In this document: one piece after another, positions 1 through 6,455 of the stretch | How the letters are laid out: each line of letters begins with the position of its first letter | Position numbering within the stretch: the stretch's first letter is position 1 | Assembly: GCA_021401465.1 (NCBI GenBank) | Contig: JADDMT010000318.1 | Location: forward strand, 1-11,494 | Direction: 5' to 3' | Length of the DNA: 11,494 bases | Source: Teratosphaeria epicoccoides | Taxonomy: Eukaryota; Ascomycota; Dothideomycetes; Mycosphaerellales; Teratosphaeriaceae | The notes under the pieces: model-generated | Told to the model about the DNA's origin: nothing | Database searches by the model: none | The model's input: the letters and a program-made list of their open reading frames with translations, nothing else | Translations under genes and position numbers: made by a program

Positions 1-55
1 GGGGGTGTCGGTGGGGGGGGTGTCGGTGGGGGGGGGGGTGTCGGTGGGGGGGGGG
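1..55. repeat. G-rich minisatellite, 15-18 bp units
   Basis: GTGTCGGTG cores recur at 5-13, 20-28 and 38-46, separated by poly-G runs of growing length (units of 15 and 18 bp). It is cut by the window edge, so the copy number is unknown. Poly-G length here may also reflect sequencing uncertainty. Confidence 0.9.
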
Positions 56-181
56 CTCGACTCCGCAGAGGACAACAGGAGGCAGAAGGAAGAGAAGAAT
101 AGGGGAAGGCGAGACTACTTTACTGAGGGGATCAAGAACTGGACAGCCTCAACAGAGGAAGAGTTGAAGCGATTCGGATGA
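2..181 (+). CDS. 3' end of an unidentified protein-coding gene with a Gly/Val/Ser repeat
   Basis: One frame is open from the left window edge to a TGA at 179-181, about 59 codons. The first 18 residues come from a G-rich minisatellite and read as Gly runs separated by Val-Ser-Val. The tail is strongly charged, rich in Glu, Lys and Arg, and ends in residues EEELKRFG. The repeat cores (GTGTCGGTG at 5, 20 and 38) are spaced 15 and 18 bp, both multiples of three, so repeat number changes keep the frame; this supports coding. The segment shows none of the TAG-rich decay seen further right. I do not recognise the family, and the 5' part lies outside the window. It converges on the - strand gene ending at 396. 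The reading could be chance, since it is short. Confidence 0.45.
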   Translation, partial: GVSVGGVSVGGGVSVGGGLDSAEDNRRQKEEKNRGRRDYFTEGIKNWTASTEEELKRFG

Positions 182-395
182 GGGAAGGCGCAAGAGGGGT
201 GGTCGCCATCTTCCACTGATATACAAGTGTTTGGTAGAGATTAATCAATTTCCATACAACTTTAAATGCCAAGATTGTTAAGACTGTTCTGCAGCTTCAC
301 GCCATGGAAGCAAACCATAGGAGTAGGCTGAACACTGCGGAAGCCGGCGCTCCGTGGCGGCAACGTGCAACTCGCTCGCTCTTTGCTTGACTGGA

Positions 396-968
396 CTACA
401 CGCTGGCCTTTGAATGCTCGACTTGTGCCTCAAAATCCCAACGTCCATCCCCGATCGATGCGTGACGAAGTAATTCCAACCATGACCTGATATCCTGGAG
501 CATATCGTGCGCAAGTGTTTTCTGGATCTCAAGAGGATCTCTGGATGCCCTCGAGGCAATCATCATAGCGTCTCCGATGGCCATACGGATGCTCTGTTGC
601 GCTACGATTGATAATTCGGTCATGGCGACAATGGGTAGAGGCTTCAGTGTGTCCTCAAACCCGGTGACAGATTGCCCGTATTGATGATTTGACCAGAAGT
701 GCATGGTTTCCAGCATAGTCCTTGGGGCGCGTTGTTGCAAGACTCTGAATATTGCATGCCATGCTGATCCACATGGGCCTCCCTGAAGCATGCAGCAGTT
801 CTGACCCATGCTCACGGACGAAAGAATACGGAATGTTGGAAGGTATGCCCATGTTACAGGCAGCCATGATTGATGTTCACCCCCTAATAGTCTACGTTGA
901 GGGCAAATCGCATCGCGATCTTTCTCGCCGGCGAAGCTAACATCCTCGTCTAGCGCGTTGTCTAGAGC
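396..968 (-). CDS. Unidentified host-like gene, 3' part (5' end lost in decayed DNA)
   Basis: The - strand frame is open for about 190 codons from just after a TAG at 969-971 to a TAG stop at 396-398. The first Met is at 815 and gives 139 residues, but the frame stays open and protein-like for about 50 codons further upstream, so the true start is probably earlier or in another exon. The C-terminal half looks like amphipathic helices (for example LAHDMLQDIRSWLELL). No signal peptide, catalytic motif or known domain is recognisable. Base use is balanced and unlike the TAG-rich DNA right of ~960. The upstream stop lies exactly where the decay starts, so the gene was probably truncated by repeat insertion or eroded by mutation leaking from the repeats. 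Other frames here (278-559, 655-867) look like shadows. Confidence 0.5.
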   Translation of the reverse strand, partial: ALDNALDEDVSFAGEKDRDAICPQRRLLGGEHQSWLPVTWAYLPTFRILSSVSMGQNCCMLQGGPCGSAWHAIFRVLQQRAPRTMLETMHFWSNHQYGQSVTGFEDTLKPLPIVAMTELSIVAQQSIRMAIGDAMMIASRASRDPLEIQKTLAHDMLQDIRSWLELLRHASIGDGRWDFEAQVEHSKASV

Positions 969-1728
969 CTAGCAAACATCAGTAAGAAGTTTGCAACAAA
1001 GTAGAGGTATAGGCAGGCTAATAAACTAACTACAAGTAGTCTTAAGGACTTAGTGTCTACATCTCCTACCTCTGTTAGTGTATATAGCTCTAGACTTAGA
1101 GTGTTATGCTGTCGTCCTTCTATGCTATAATATGTCAAAAAGTTAGAATTTGTGTAGGAAGCACAGAAGATATATAAGTAGCATGCATAGCATAGAGTAT
1201 AAGCATAAGTCTTTAGAAGACTAATTATCTTGATTAGGGTAACTGCTAACAGCACGATAAGCACTATAAGCTTAAAGCATCTAATGTAGCAAATCTTAAT
1301 GAAAGTTAGTAATCTATTAAGTAAGGCCTAGACAATTAGATAGTACTTAGTACGCTTAAATAGTCTAGACTTACAGACATAGCAAAGCGCCTTAATGCTA
1401 TGTTATTAGCATGAAGAGATTAGTCGACAACGTTAGTAGTGTTATAGTAGCTAAGACAAGAGGCTAATAGTCTGTCTGTAATAAGAATAGTTAATGTTTA
1501 TGTTAAGAGTAAAGGATTATAGGCTTATACTACTATGCCTTATACATAATCTAATTAGGAACTAATTAAAGGTAGTAACCTTAGTTACTAGAGTAGCTAG
1601 CGATTAGCTTCCTACGCTTAATGTAGCAAATCAGATAAGACTGTCTACACCACGCTAGTAACTGTCATGAGTCTAACCCTATAGCTAGACACGTGATCTT
1701 CTAAGGTATTTGCATTTGCCTAGGCAAG
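969..1728. other. AT-rich RIP-decayed sequence, no readable gene
   Basis: This stretch is saturated with TAG, CTA and TAA in every frame, and its base composition shifts abruptly at about 960. The only longish open frame (- strand, 962-1264) encodes hydrophobic low-quality sequence rich in Leu, Tyr and Ile, as expected from AT-rich DNA, and I do not call it a gene. A 14 bp direct repeat, TAATGTAGCAAATC, occurs at 1282-1295 and 1619-1632. It is probably an older repeat remnant into which the solo LTR inserted. Its identity cannot be read by eye. Confidence 0.6.
1282..1295 (+). repeat. 14 bp direct repeat, copy 1 (second copy 1619-1632)
   Basis: TAATGTAGCAAATC is exactly repeated 337 bp downstream at 1619-1632. 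Flanks do not align obviously. It may be a remnant of tandem structure in the decayed element, or chance. Confidence 0.5.
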
Positions 1729-1733
1729 CTCTA
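1729..1733. repeat. Target site duplication CTCTA, left copy (right copy 2094-2098)
   Basis: CTCTA occurs directly before the TGATA end and directly after the TATTA end of the solo LTR. Five base pairs is the usual duplication length for Ty3/gypsy integrases. Confidence 0.9.
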
Positions 1734-2093
1734 TGATACGGTTGATACTAGGGGACCATTTGAACCGCATAGGTTCTAATGGCCGCCCTTAGCATGCAGT
1801 GACCCTGCCACATATGGCAAGGGGGTCCTTCGTACATACGTTGGCTCGTATGTCGTCCAAGTAGGATCAGTTGTCGACGTAGGACGCCCCCACGTCGCTG
1901 ACCCTATAGTACCCCTATGGGGTTAGGCTCGGACATGCTTTCCCTAATTAAGGAGCGTCGGGGGTTATAAGCACCCTTAGCGCCACCTCTGCGATAAGCA
2001 GAAAGCAGCGCTGTCTTGTACCTACTAAAAGGTCGGATTACTCTGTCACACTACGAGATATTTTCATATCATATAGCACATATATCTATATTA
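1734..2093 (+). mobile_element. Solo LTR of element-A family, 360 bp
   Basis: The segment begins TGATACGG and ends CTATATTA; the sister copy ends CTATATCA, so this end carried TATCA before a C-to-T change. The LTR therefore has TGATA...TATCA terminal inverted repeats. It is flanked by a perfect 5 bp duplication CTCTA (1729-1733 and 2094-2098), the mark of an integrated Ty3-type element. No internal region remains, so it is a solo LTR left by LTR-LTR recombination. A TATA-like TTATAA at 1965-1970 fits a U3 promoter. It aligns without gaps to the reverse complement of 4426-4785, with 18 differences by my count, all transitions. Confidence 0.92.
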
Positions 2094-2098
2094 CTCTA

Positions 2099-2335
2099 GT
2101 ATACTAATTTGCTGCAGGTACTAGACAGAATAGCGTCTAATAGCATTACGTTACTAAGGAATACTTTTACGACCCCCTAGAAATGAATCATCTAGGTTGT
2201 TTAATAGAGGCACCTATATACAAGCAAGTTTAATGAGCCTAGGAAGCTTTAGAAAGGACAATTTAGGAGGAAGAAGACATTCTAGCAGGTTATATCCCTA
2301 CTATAGCAAGGAAGCAATAGACTATTTTGAGGCTT
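2099..2335. other. Decayed sequence between solo LTR and element B
   Basis: This continues the TAG-rich tract interrupted by the solo LTR. A + strand frame from an ATG near 2184 reads a short charged stretch but meets stops quickly. No domain is recognisable. It is likely the sequence into which element B inserted. Confidence 0.4.
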
Positions 2336-2583
2336 TGTAAGGTAACAAGACTAATGCAGGCTAGCTAAAGTACAGGCTATAGGTATATAGTAGGACTACT
2401 TAAATCGATAGAGAAGGAAGTAGGATAAGTTAGGGGGATTAAGGAGTCCCCTTACTATGCCTAGGCTAGGCGGGCCTAGGCCCTAATAGGGACGACCCTA
2501 GCCGGATTGCGCCCTGCTAGGCTAGTCAGGGCTAGTAAGTTAGTAGGTAGATTCTGTAGGGATATGCGGAGGTAGTCCTAACA
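2336..2583 (-). repeat. Element B 3' LTR, 248 bp
   Basis: On the - strand it begins TGTTAGG and ends CCTTACA, a TG...CA LTR with near-perfect short terminal inverted repeats. A purine-rich tract lies just upstream in element orientation. It contains the palindrome GGGCCTAGGCCC (2472-2483). It is unrelated to the 360 bp LTR of element A. The five bases flanking each side (GGCTT, TTACT) differ, as expected for one end of a longer element. The left boundary is inferred from the terminal repeat only, because no second copy is in the window. Confidence 0.65.
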
Positions 2584-2586
2584 TTA

Positions 2587-2600
2587 CTCCCTCTCTCCCC
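2587..2600 (-). promoter_or_regulatory. Polypurine tract of element B
   Basis: On the - strand this reads a run of A and G (GGGGAGAGAGGGAG after one A) followed by TAA and the TGTTAGG end of the LTR. A polypurine tract here primes plus-strand DNA synthesis in LTR retrotransposons. The three-base gap to the LTR is slightly unusual. Confidence 0.65.
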
Positions 2601-2963
2601 TAGGTTTTGTCCTTAAAACCTGCATGATAGTGTCGAAATTCACAACTAGTATAGGCAGAAGGTTGTCAAAAGATATGGAACTTAGTAGTAGTAACTAGTC
2701 CTAAAGGGGAAGTTGCTAGTAATAAGTCATATTAGTAATATTAAAAGAACTCGAAGTTTAATTCTAAACCTTCTAACCTACATCTACCTCTAATTAGTAA
2801 GTAAAATACGAAATCTGTAGGCTAGCGAGAGTAGGGCAAATTAGTCTAATTTAGTCCATTTTGTAGTAGTGCGGGCATTTTAGGTACTAATAGTAGCATG
2901 TAGTCCTAGAGTCCTGTAATCTAACTGTAAACGAACTTGTCTAGCCTGAACTAGACTAATACG
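2601..2963. other. Element B interval upstream of antisense gene; no gene seen
   Basis: This TAG-rich sequence lies between the polypurine tract and the first readable exon of the + strand gene. It should hold that gene's promoter, but decay has left no clear TATA box. A small hairpin (AGGTTTT ... AAAACCT) lies near 2602-2621. Confidence 0.4.
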
Positions 2964-3182
2964 ATAGCGAACAGGAAGAGATCAGCCGCTAAGGTCGTAC
3001 GCAAGGAGTACAACTACGACCTAGAGACTACTTCCTCATTTCTAGCTAATCCGTACTACAGCTGTTACGAGGATCCTAACCTAGCTAACATCAAGAAGCT
3101 CTGCCCTATTATGAATAAGCCTGTCCCTGCTAGCATCACCCCTAACTATAGCAACTGCCTAAGTAGCAAGGACTACTTCTAG

Positions 3183-3229
3183 GTAGGTTAGTCTAGTCTA
3201 GTTTAGTACACTGTAGCTAACTCTAATAG
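3183..3229 (+). other. Apparent intron 1 of element B antisense gene (47 nt)
   Basis: Donor GTAGGT, branch CTAAC at 3217-3221, acceptor TAG at 3227-3229. It contains several stops in the exon frame and joins codon to codon (phase 0). It is the weakest of the three. Confidence 0.5.
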
Positions 3230-3360
3230 CTCCCGGCCTCGAAAGAGGACAAGTAGAAGGGTATACGCCGCAAAATCGAAGCCTTAGCCGACAATGCTAG
3301 TGACGAGGAGAAGGAGGCTATTATGCGCTACATTAGGAAGATCGCGGGCACTACGATCCT

Positions 3361-3413
3361 GTAAGTGCTAGACTAGGGCACCTTGTCCTAGAATAGAGCT
3401 AACTAGTTTGTAG
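3361..3413 (+). other. Apparent intron 2 of element B antisense gene (53 nt)
   Basis: Donor GTAAGT, branch GCTAAC near 3398-3403, acceptor TAG at 3411-3413. Unspliced reading gives clustered stops and loses the protein-like frame; splicing restores it. Confidence 0.65.
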
Positions 3414-3537
3414 GGAGCTAGGTAACACCCTTCGTAGCAAGGGCGGCTTGTCGTAGTACCTTAGGCAGGAGAGGTAGGACTAATCTAGCAAGAAGGTAGC
3501 AAAGCGCGTTTGTAACAGGAGTGCTCTAACCCTAAAC

Positions 3538-3589
3538 GTAAGTGTTAGGTCCTTTTTAGCCTCGCCTAGTCTGTACTAACCCTGTCTAG
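3538..3589 (+). other. Apparent intron 3 of element B antisense gene (52 nt)
   Basis: Donor GTAAGT, branch ACTAAC near 3575-3580, acceptor TAG at 3587-3589, phase 0. This is a textbook small fungal intron. Confidence 0.7.
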
Positions 3590-3831
3590 AAGCTTAAGGG
3601 CTCGAAGTTCTTAATCGAGGACACCTCGGCTAGTAAGCAGCTCGAGGATATTAAGCGGATCAGTTTGCGGAAATAGCGACCTCGCTCTAGAACATCTCGG
3701 CCCGTATTAGTAAGATGAAGAGCGGTAGGCCTAAGTCCGACCTCTAGGGCATGCTTCTTGTCCTAACTACCCGCGAGTTAGAGGGCAGGGCCCTAAACAA
3801 GGGGCATGAGGATGATGAGGATAGTAACTAG

Positions 3832-4141
3832 GTTAGCCTAGTCTAGAACGGACTAATCTAGTGTAGTCTAGGCTAGAGTAGTACGAGTGTAGTTTAGGCA
3901 AGGCTATATAGCTAGTAAGAGTACTAGGGATCTAGGTATAGGTTAGCATTTGCCTGGCCTAAGCTAGGGCGGCCTAGCCCCTATTGTTGTTTAAAGTCTT
4001 GCTAATAGTAGATAGCTGTACCCTTTAGCTGTTTGCTACATACACTTGTGTCTAATCCCTGCTCGCCTAGTCTAGTCTAGCCCGTTTAGACACCTTCTAG
4101 GCCCCCTAGCGACGAGGTGCCCCTACCTACTTATCCTTGCC
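3832..4141. other. Element B interval between antisense gene and pol 3' end
   Basis: Convergent 3' ends meet here. The sequence is TAG/CTA-rich with no gene. It holds the motif GCTACATACACTTGT (4035-4049), which nearly recurs at the matching place in element A (7207-7221). Confidence 0.45.
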
Positions 4142-4425
4142 CTAAGGGGGGCGACGTGTGCCTAGCTTCTTCTCGAAAGCGTTTATAGCCGCCTTGCTAA
4201 TATGTACCGCTAGTTCCTAGGTATCCTCCTTACTACTATACCCCTTCTAGGATACTAAGTAGGACTAGTCGCTAAACTCGTCGACCTGTTTCTCCTTAAT
4301 GTAGTCTACCTCGTACATGTCGTCTGCATCCGCCTCGAATCTCTGCTATTCTAACTACTGCCTAGCCCGGAGCGGGCTATTAGTAGCTAGCTTAAGGAGT
4401 AATACGTAGAAGGTAGGGTAGATGC
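4142..4425 (-). pseudogene. pol: Element B pol, C-terminal part with chromodomain (decayed, truncated)
   Basis: The - strand frame from 4425 to a TAG at 4142-4144 opens with a stretch matching the conserved integrase tail of Ty3 elements (YPTFYV-LLK; the usual His is replaced by Tyr twice, as CAC-to-TAC would give). A chromodomain follows, with YEVDYI near 4310, YLVS-stop-KGY near 4250 and EDT-stop-EL near 4218. The two conserved chromodomain Trp positions are TAG at 4247-4249 and 4217-4219. In chromoviruses this module directs integration to heterochromatin. Further TAG stops lie upstream. The 5' part is removed by the insertion of element A, so only about 94 codons remain. The final TAG may be the true stop or another mutated codon. 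Confidence 0.85.
4421..4425. repeat. Predicted target site duplication of element A (GATGC)
   Basis: These five bases flank the outer end of the 3' LTR. They do not match the bases on its inner side, as expected for a full element. The partner copy should follow the 5' LTR beyond the right edge. This is inference only. Confidence 0.45.
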
Positions 4426-4785
4426 TGATATAGATGTATGTGCTATATGATATGAAAATATCTCGCAGTGTGACAGAGTAATCCGACCTTTTAGTAGGTA
4501 TAAGACAGCGCTGCTTTCTGTTTATCGCAGAGGTGGCGCTAAGGGTGCTTATAACCCCCGACGCTCCTCAATTAGGGAAAGCATGTCCGAGCCTAACCCC
4601 GTAGGGGTACCGTAGGGTCAGCGACGTGGGGGCGTCCTACGTTGACAACTAATCCTACTCGGACGACATACAAGCTAACGTATGTACGAAGGACCCCCTT
4701 GCCATATGTGGCAGGGTCACTGCATACTAAGGGCAGCCATTAGAACCCATGCGGTTTAAATGGTCCCCTAGTATCAACCGTATCA
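4426..4785 (-). repeat. Element A 3' LTR, 360 bp
   Basis: On the - strand it begins TGATACGG at 4785 and ends CTATATCA at 4426, giving perfect TGATA...TATCA terminal repeats. It matches the solo LTR at 1734-2093 in inverted orientation without gaps, with 18 transitions in 360 bp. A TTATAA box lies at 4549-4554. A polypurine tract abuts its 5' side in element orientation, so this is the 3' LTR. Confidence 0.93.
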
Positions 4786-4801
4786 CTGCCCCTCCTCCTA
4801 T
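4786..4801 (-). promoter_or_regulatory. Polypurine tract of element A
   Basis: On the - strand this reads ATAGGAGGAGGGGCAG directly before the TGATA start of the LTR. It is the expected primer site for plus-strand synthesis and fixes both the orientation of the element and the identity of the 3' LTR. Confidence 0.85.
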
Positions 4802-5420
4802 GAGGATGTCCCTAGCCTTACTAAGTGACGCACGCGGAACATATAGGGTACGGGATGTAGCACGCTTACACTACGCAAGGGTGAATAGGTAGATAGCCTG
4901 CGTAACATGTGTCATGCGCACACCTTAACACCTTCGTAGCGAGTACAGGGCGGAGGCTGCTAACTCGGGCGGGTTTTAATCCGTCACATGTTAGGCGGCT
5001 TCGTAACACCTTCGCTTTACATGCGGATCGAGATATCAGGAAACTACGAGTACGTACTTCGGTCAATCCTTGAAATTATAGGGCGAGCATGCGCGCCGGC
5101 CTCGCCAAGTAGCTTGGCCGTCCCTATTTAGTCGTGACTGTGAAGAACGTGTCGCAGAACCTCGGGGTAGTAGGAAAGTACGCGGACGCTCTGCGCGCGC
5201 CGCTCGAAACGGCAGGAGCGCGCTCCTGGCGCGGGCCTCGCCACATTTCCATGCTAGTAGGCTAGCACGAGTGCGGTCGGCGCACATGCGTGACAGCCGC
5301 GTTATCCGTTATTACATCATTCGGTCCCCTTGTAAGTTAACTAAAGGCAGGTACTCTACGCATGTAGTTCGAGTTACTAGCTTAACGGTTGCGGTAGGCA
5401 ACAGGGGGGCTGTCAGAGGG
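4802..5420. promoter_or_regulatory. Upstream region of element A antisense gene, CpG-rich core
   Basis: No gene is supported here; the - strand open frames at 4866-5066 and 5063-5287 have no recognisable content. The part at about 5080-5300 is GC- and CpG-rich and has fewer TAG sites than its surroundings. It contains a 16 bp perfect palindrome (5213-5228). TAACACCTTCG is repeated at 4926-4936 and 5004-5014. It lies directly upstream of the TATA box at 5421, so I infer a promoter region for the + strand gene. Confidence 0.45.
5213..5228. promoter_or_regulatory. 16 bp perfect palindrome CAGGAGCGCGCTCCTG
   Basis: This is a perfect dyad without spacer, about 190 bp upstream of the TATA box of the antisense gene. 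It could be a binding site for a dimeric regulator or a cruciform or hairpin site. Function is inferred from position only. Confidence 0.45.
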
Positions 5421-5428
5421 TATAAAAA
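5421..5428 (+). promoter_or_regulatory. TATA box of element A antisense gene
   Basis: TATAAAAA lies 88 bp upstream of the ATG at 5509, leaving room for a 5' UTR of about 50-60 nt. The UTR is pyrimidine-rich, as in many fungal genes. It is on the + strand, opposite to gag-pol. Confidence 0.65.
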
Positions 5429-6150
5429 CCTCGTCGCTTCCTAAACTTTCCTGTTCTAAGACACTAACATCGACCTCCGCTCCTACTTCGCTTAGCTTGC
5501 GCCTCGCTATGTCTGCGGGTCCGTACTAGAGCTCCTTCTTCTTCAATCAATCAATCAAGATCAATCAACCTGTCTTAGCTATAATAGCTCATGTGCTACA
5601 GACTAAGTTCGACGCTACTCGCTCTGCCCGCGATCGTCGCTCGTGTCGACGATGCCTTGACAACCTTAGTAGCCAAGCTGCACACATCTCTCCTCCGCGT
5701 GTTAGTAAGGCGTCCCCTACCCGCGAGGTATGCGTGACTTGTACTAACCGAAGCGTAGCCGAGATCTACGTTAGCGGGTTTGATGAGGGCAGTGTCTACC
5801 GCAATTGTGTCAACTGTAATAGCAAGCATCAAAAATGCCAAGACCTCCCTAAAGAGGTGTATAGCAAGTACAACTAGCTCTGCCGTAACATCGATGACTT
5901 CTAGAGTGCGCGCGACGAGGGGATTGCCGAAGGTACTCCGACTATGAACAGGCTATAGGCTAAGTACTACGAGGCACTCGCCTACCTGCTCGGCGCCCTC
6001 TTGTACTTCACCGCGACTACTAACCGTTCTCACAGCGGCGTTCGCTTCGACTCTCTGCTAACAGGCGAAAATGTTTGTCTAGGTCTAATCGCAGACTTAG
6101 TCTAGAAGATCTTGAAGGTGCTAACCGTTAGGGTCGAGACCTTCGCCATA

Positions 6151-6204
6151 GTACGCATATAGTGCGGGTGCCCTCCAAGTATGAATGCTGACTTTCTCCG
6201 CTAG
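6151..6204 (+). other. Apparent intron 1 of element A antisense gene (54 nt)
   Basis: Donor GTACGC, branch GCTGAC near 6187-6192, acceptor TAG at 6202-6204, phase 0. Its length is a multiple of three, and it removes two in-frame TAGs and a poor-quality stretch. The donor is less canonical than that of intron 2. Confidence 0.45.
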
Positions 6205-6404
6205 GCTAACGTTAGCGTCGAGAAATATCCAACTAGCCGTCAGCGTTAGTAACTCGGGGCCCTTGCCTCTATTGACGATGACTTTAAGACGCGGATGATC
6301 CGCAAGAAGGTCATCAAGCAATTCACCGCTCCCGCCGCTAAGGCCACGCCCTAGCGCCGTACCGAGAGGCAGCCTGCCTCTAAGCCGGTCCCGAGGACTA
6401 AGCC

Positions 6405-6455
6405 GTAAGTTACTCACTCGAATCCTGTCGCGTGCGTACAGCTAACACATTGTAG
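6405..6455 (+). other. Apparent intron 2 of element A antisense gene (51 nt)
   Basis: Donor GTAAGT, branch GCTAAC at 6441-6446, acceptor TAG at 6453-6455. It removes an in-frame TAA that does not fit the Gln/Trp-to-TAG pattern. The frame is preserved. Confidence 0.65.

Larger units (their letters stand above)
2964..3831 (+). pseudogene. Antisense gene of element B: decayed, intron-containing, unknown function
   Basis: This gene runs opposite to element B's pol. Exon 1 (2964-3182) is open for 72 codons in sequence otherwise full of stops. Exons 2 (3230-3360), 3 (3414-3537) and 4 (3590-3831) join through three apparent introns of 47, 53 and 52 nt. Introns 2 and 3 have canonical GTAAGT donors, CTAAC branch sites and TAG acceptors. 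The product is about 240 residues: a basic N-terminus (NRKRSAAKVVRKEY), a charged middle (DEEKEAIMRYIRKIAG), and an acidic end (GHEDDEDSN). No known domain is recognised. In-frame stops are TAG plus one TAA, at likely Gln or Trp codons. The presumed start reads ATA at 2964, consistent with a G-to-A loss of ATG. A one-base shift near 3655 is needed to keep exon 4 in frame. Its end at the TAG at 3829-3831 is uncertain. Confidence 0.6.
2336..4425 (-). mobile_element. Element B: 3' part of an older chromovirus (Ty3/gypsy), - strand
   Basis: Reading on the - strand, the pieces are in the order expected for the 3' end of a chromovirus: the pol tail with its PTF-V-LLK motif and a chromodomain (4142-4425), an interval holding an antisense gene, a polypurine tract (2587-2600), and a 248 bp LTR (2336-2583). 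The pol frame stops dead at 4425, exactly where the LTR of element A begins, so element A inserted into element B. The remainder of element B (gag, protease, RT, RNase H, integrase core, 5' LTR) is predicted to lie beyond element A, off the right edge. Decay is heavy, with many TAG stops. Confidence 0.8.

Noticed and set aside
1..55. G-rich repeat as a telomere
   Set aside because: The unit GTGTCGGTG plus poly-G does not match fungal telomere repeats such as TTAGGG, and it reads in frame with a downstream ORF.
278..559. - strand open frame of 93 codons
   Set aside because: It overlaps the longer frame 396-968, which is more protein-like and continues further upstream.
962..1264. Open frame of 100 codons, - strand, hydrophobic
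   Set aside because: Composition matches AT-rich decayed DNA, there is no domain or gene context, and it is not in frame with the neighbouring gene.
1734..4785. The 360 bp inverted repeats as terminal inverted repeats of a 3 kb DNA transposon
   Set aside because: Each copy is itself a TG...CA LTR with TGATA/TATCA ends. The left copy has its own flanking CTCTA duplication, and the right copy abuts a polypurine tract of a - strand retrotransposon.
4866..5287. Two - strand open frames (66 and 74 codons) upstream of the antisense gene
   Set aside because: They reflect GC-rich sequence with few stops; there are no recognisable motifs, and they lie in the promoter-like region.
5725..5760. Possible 31 nt intron in the element A antisense gene (GTATGC...ACTAAC...TAG)
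   Set aside because: It is too short for a fungal intron, and removal would shift the frame and destroy a conserved-looking CxxC pair.
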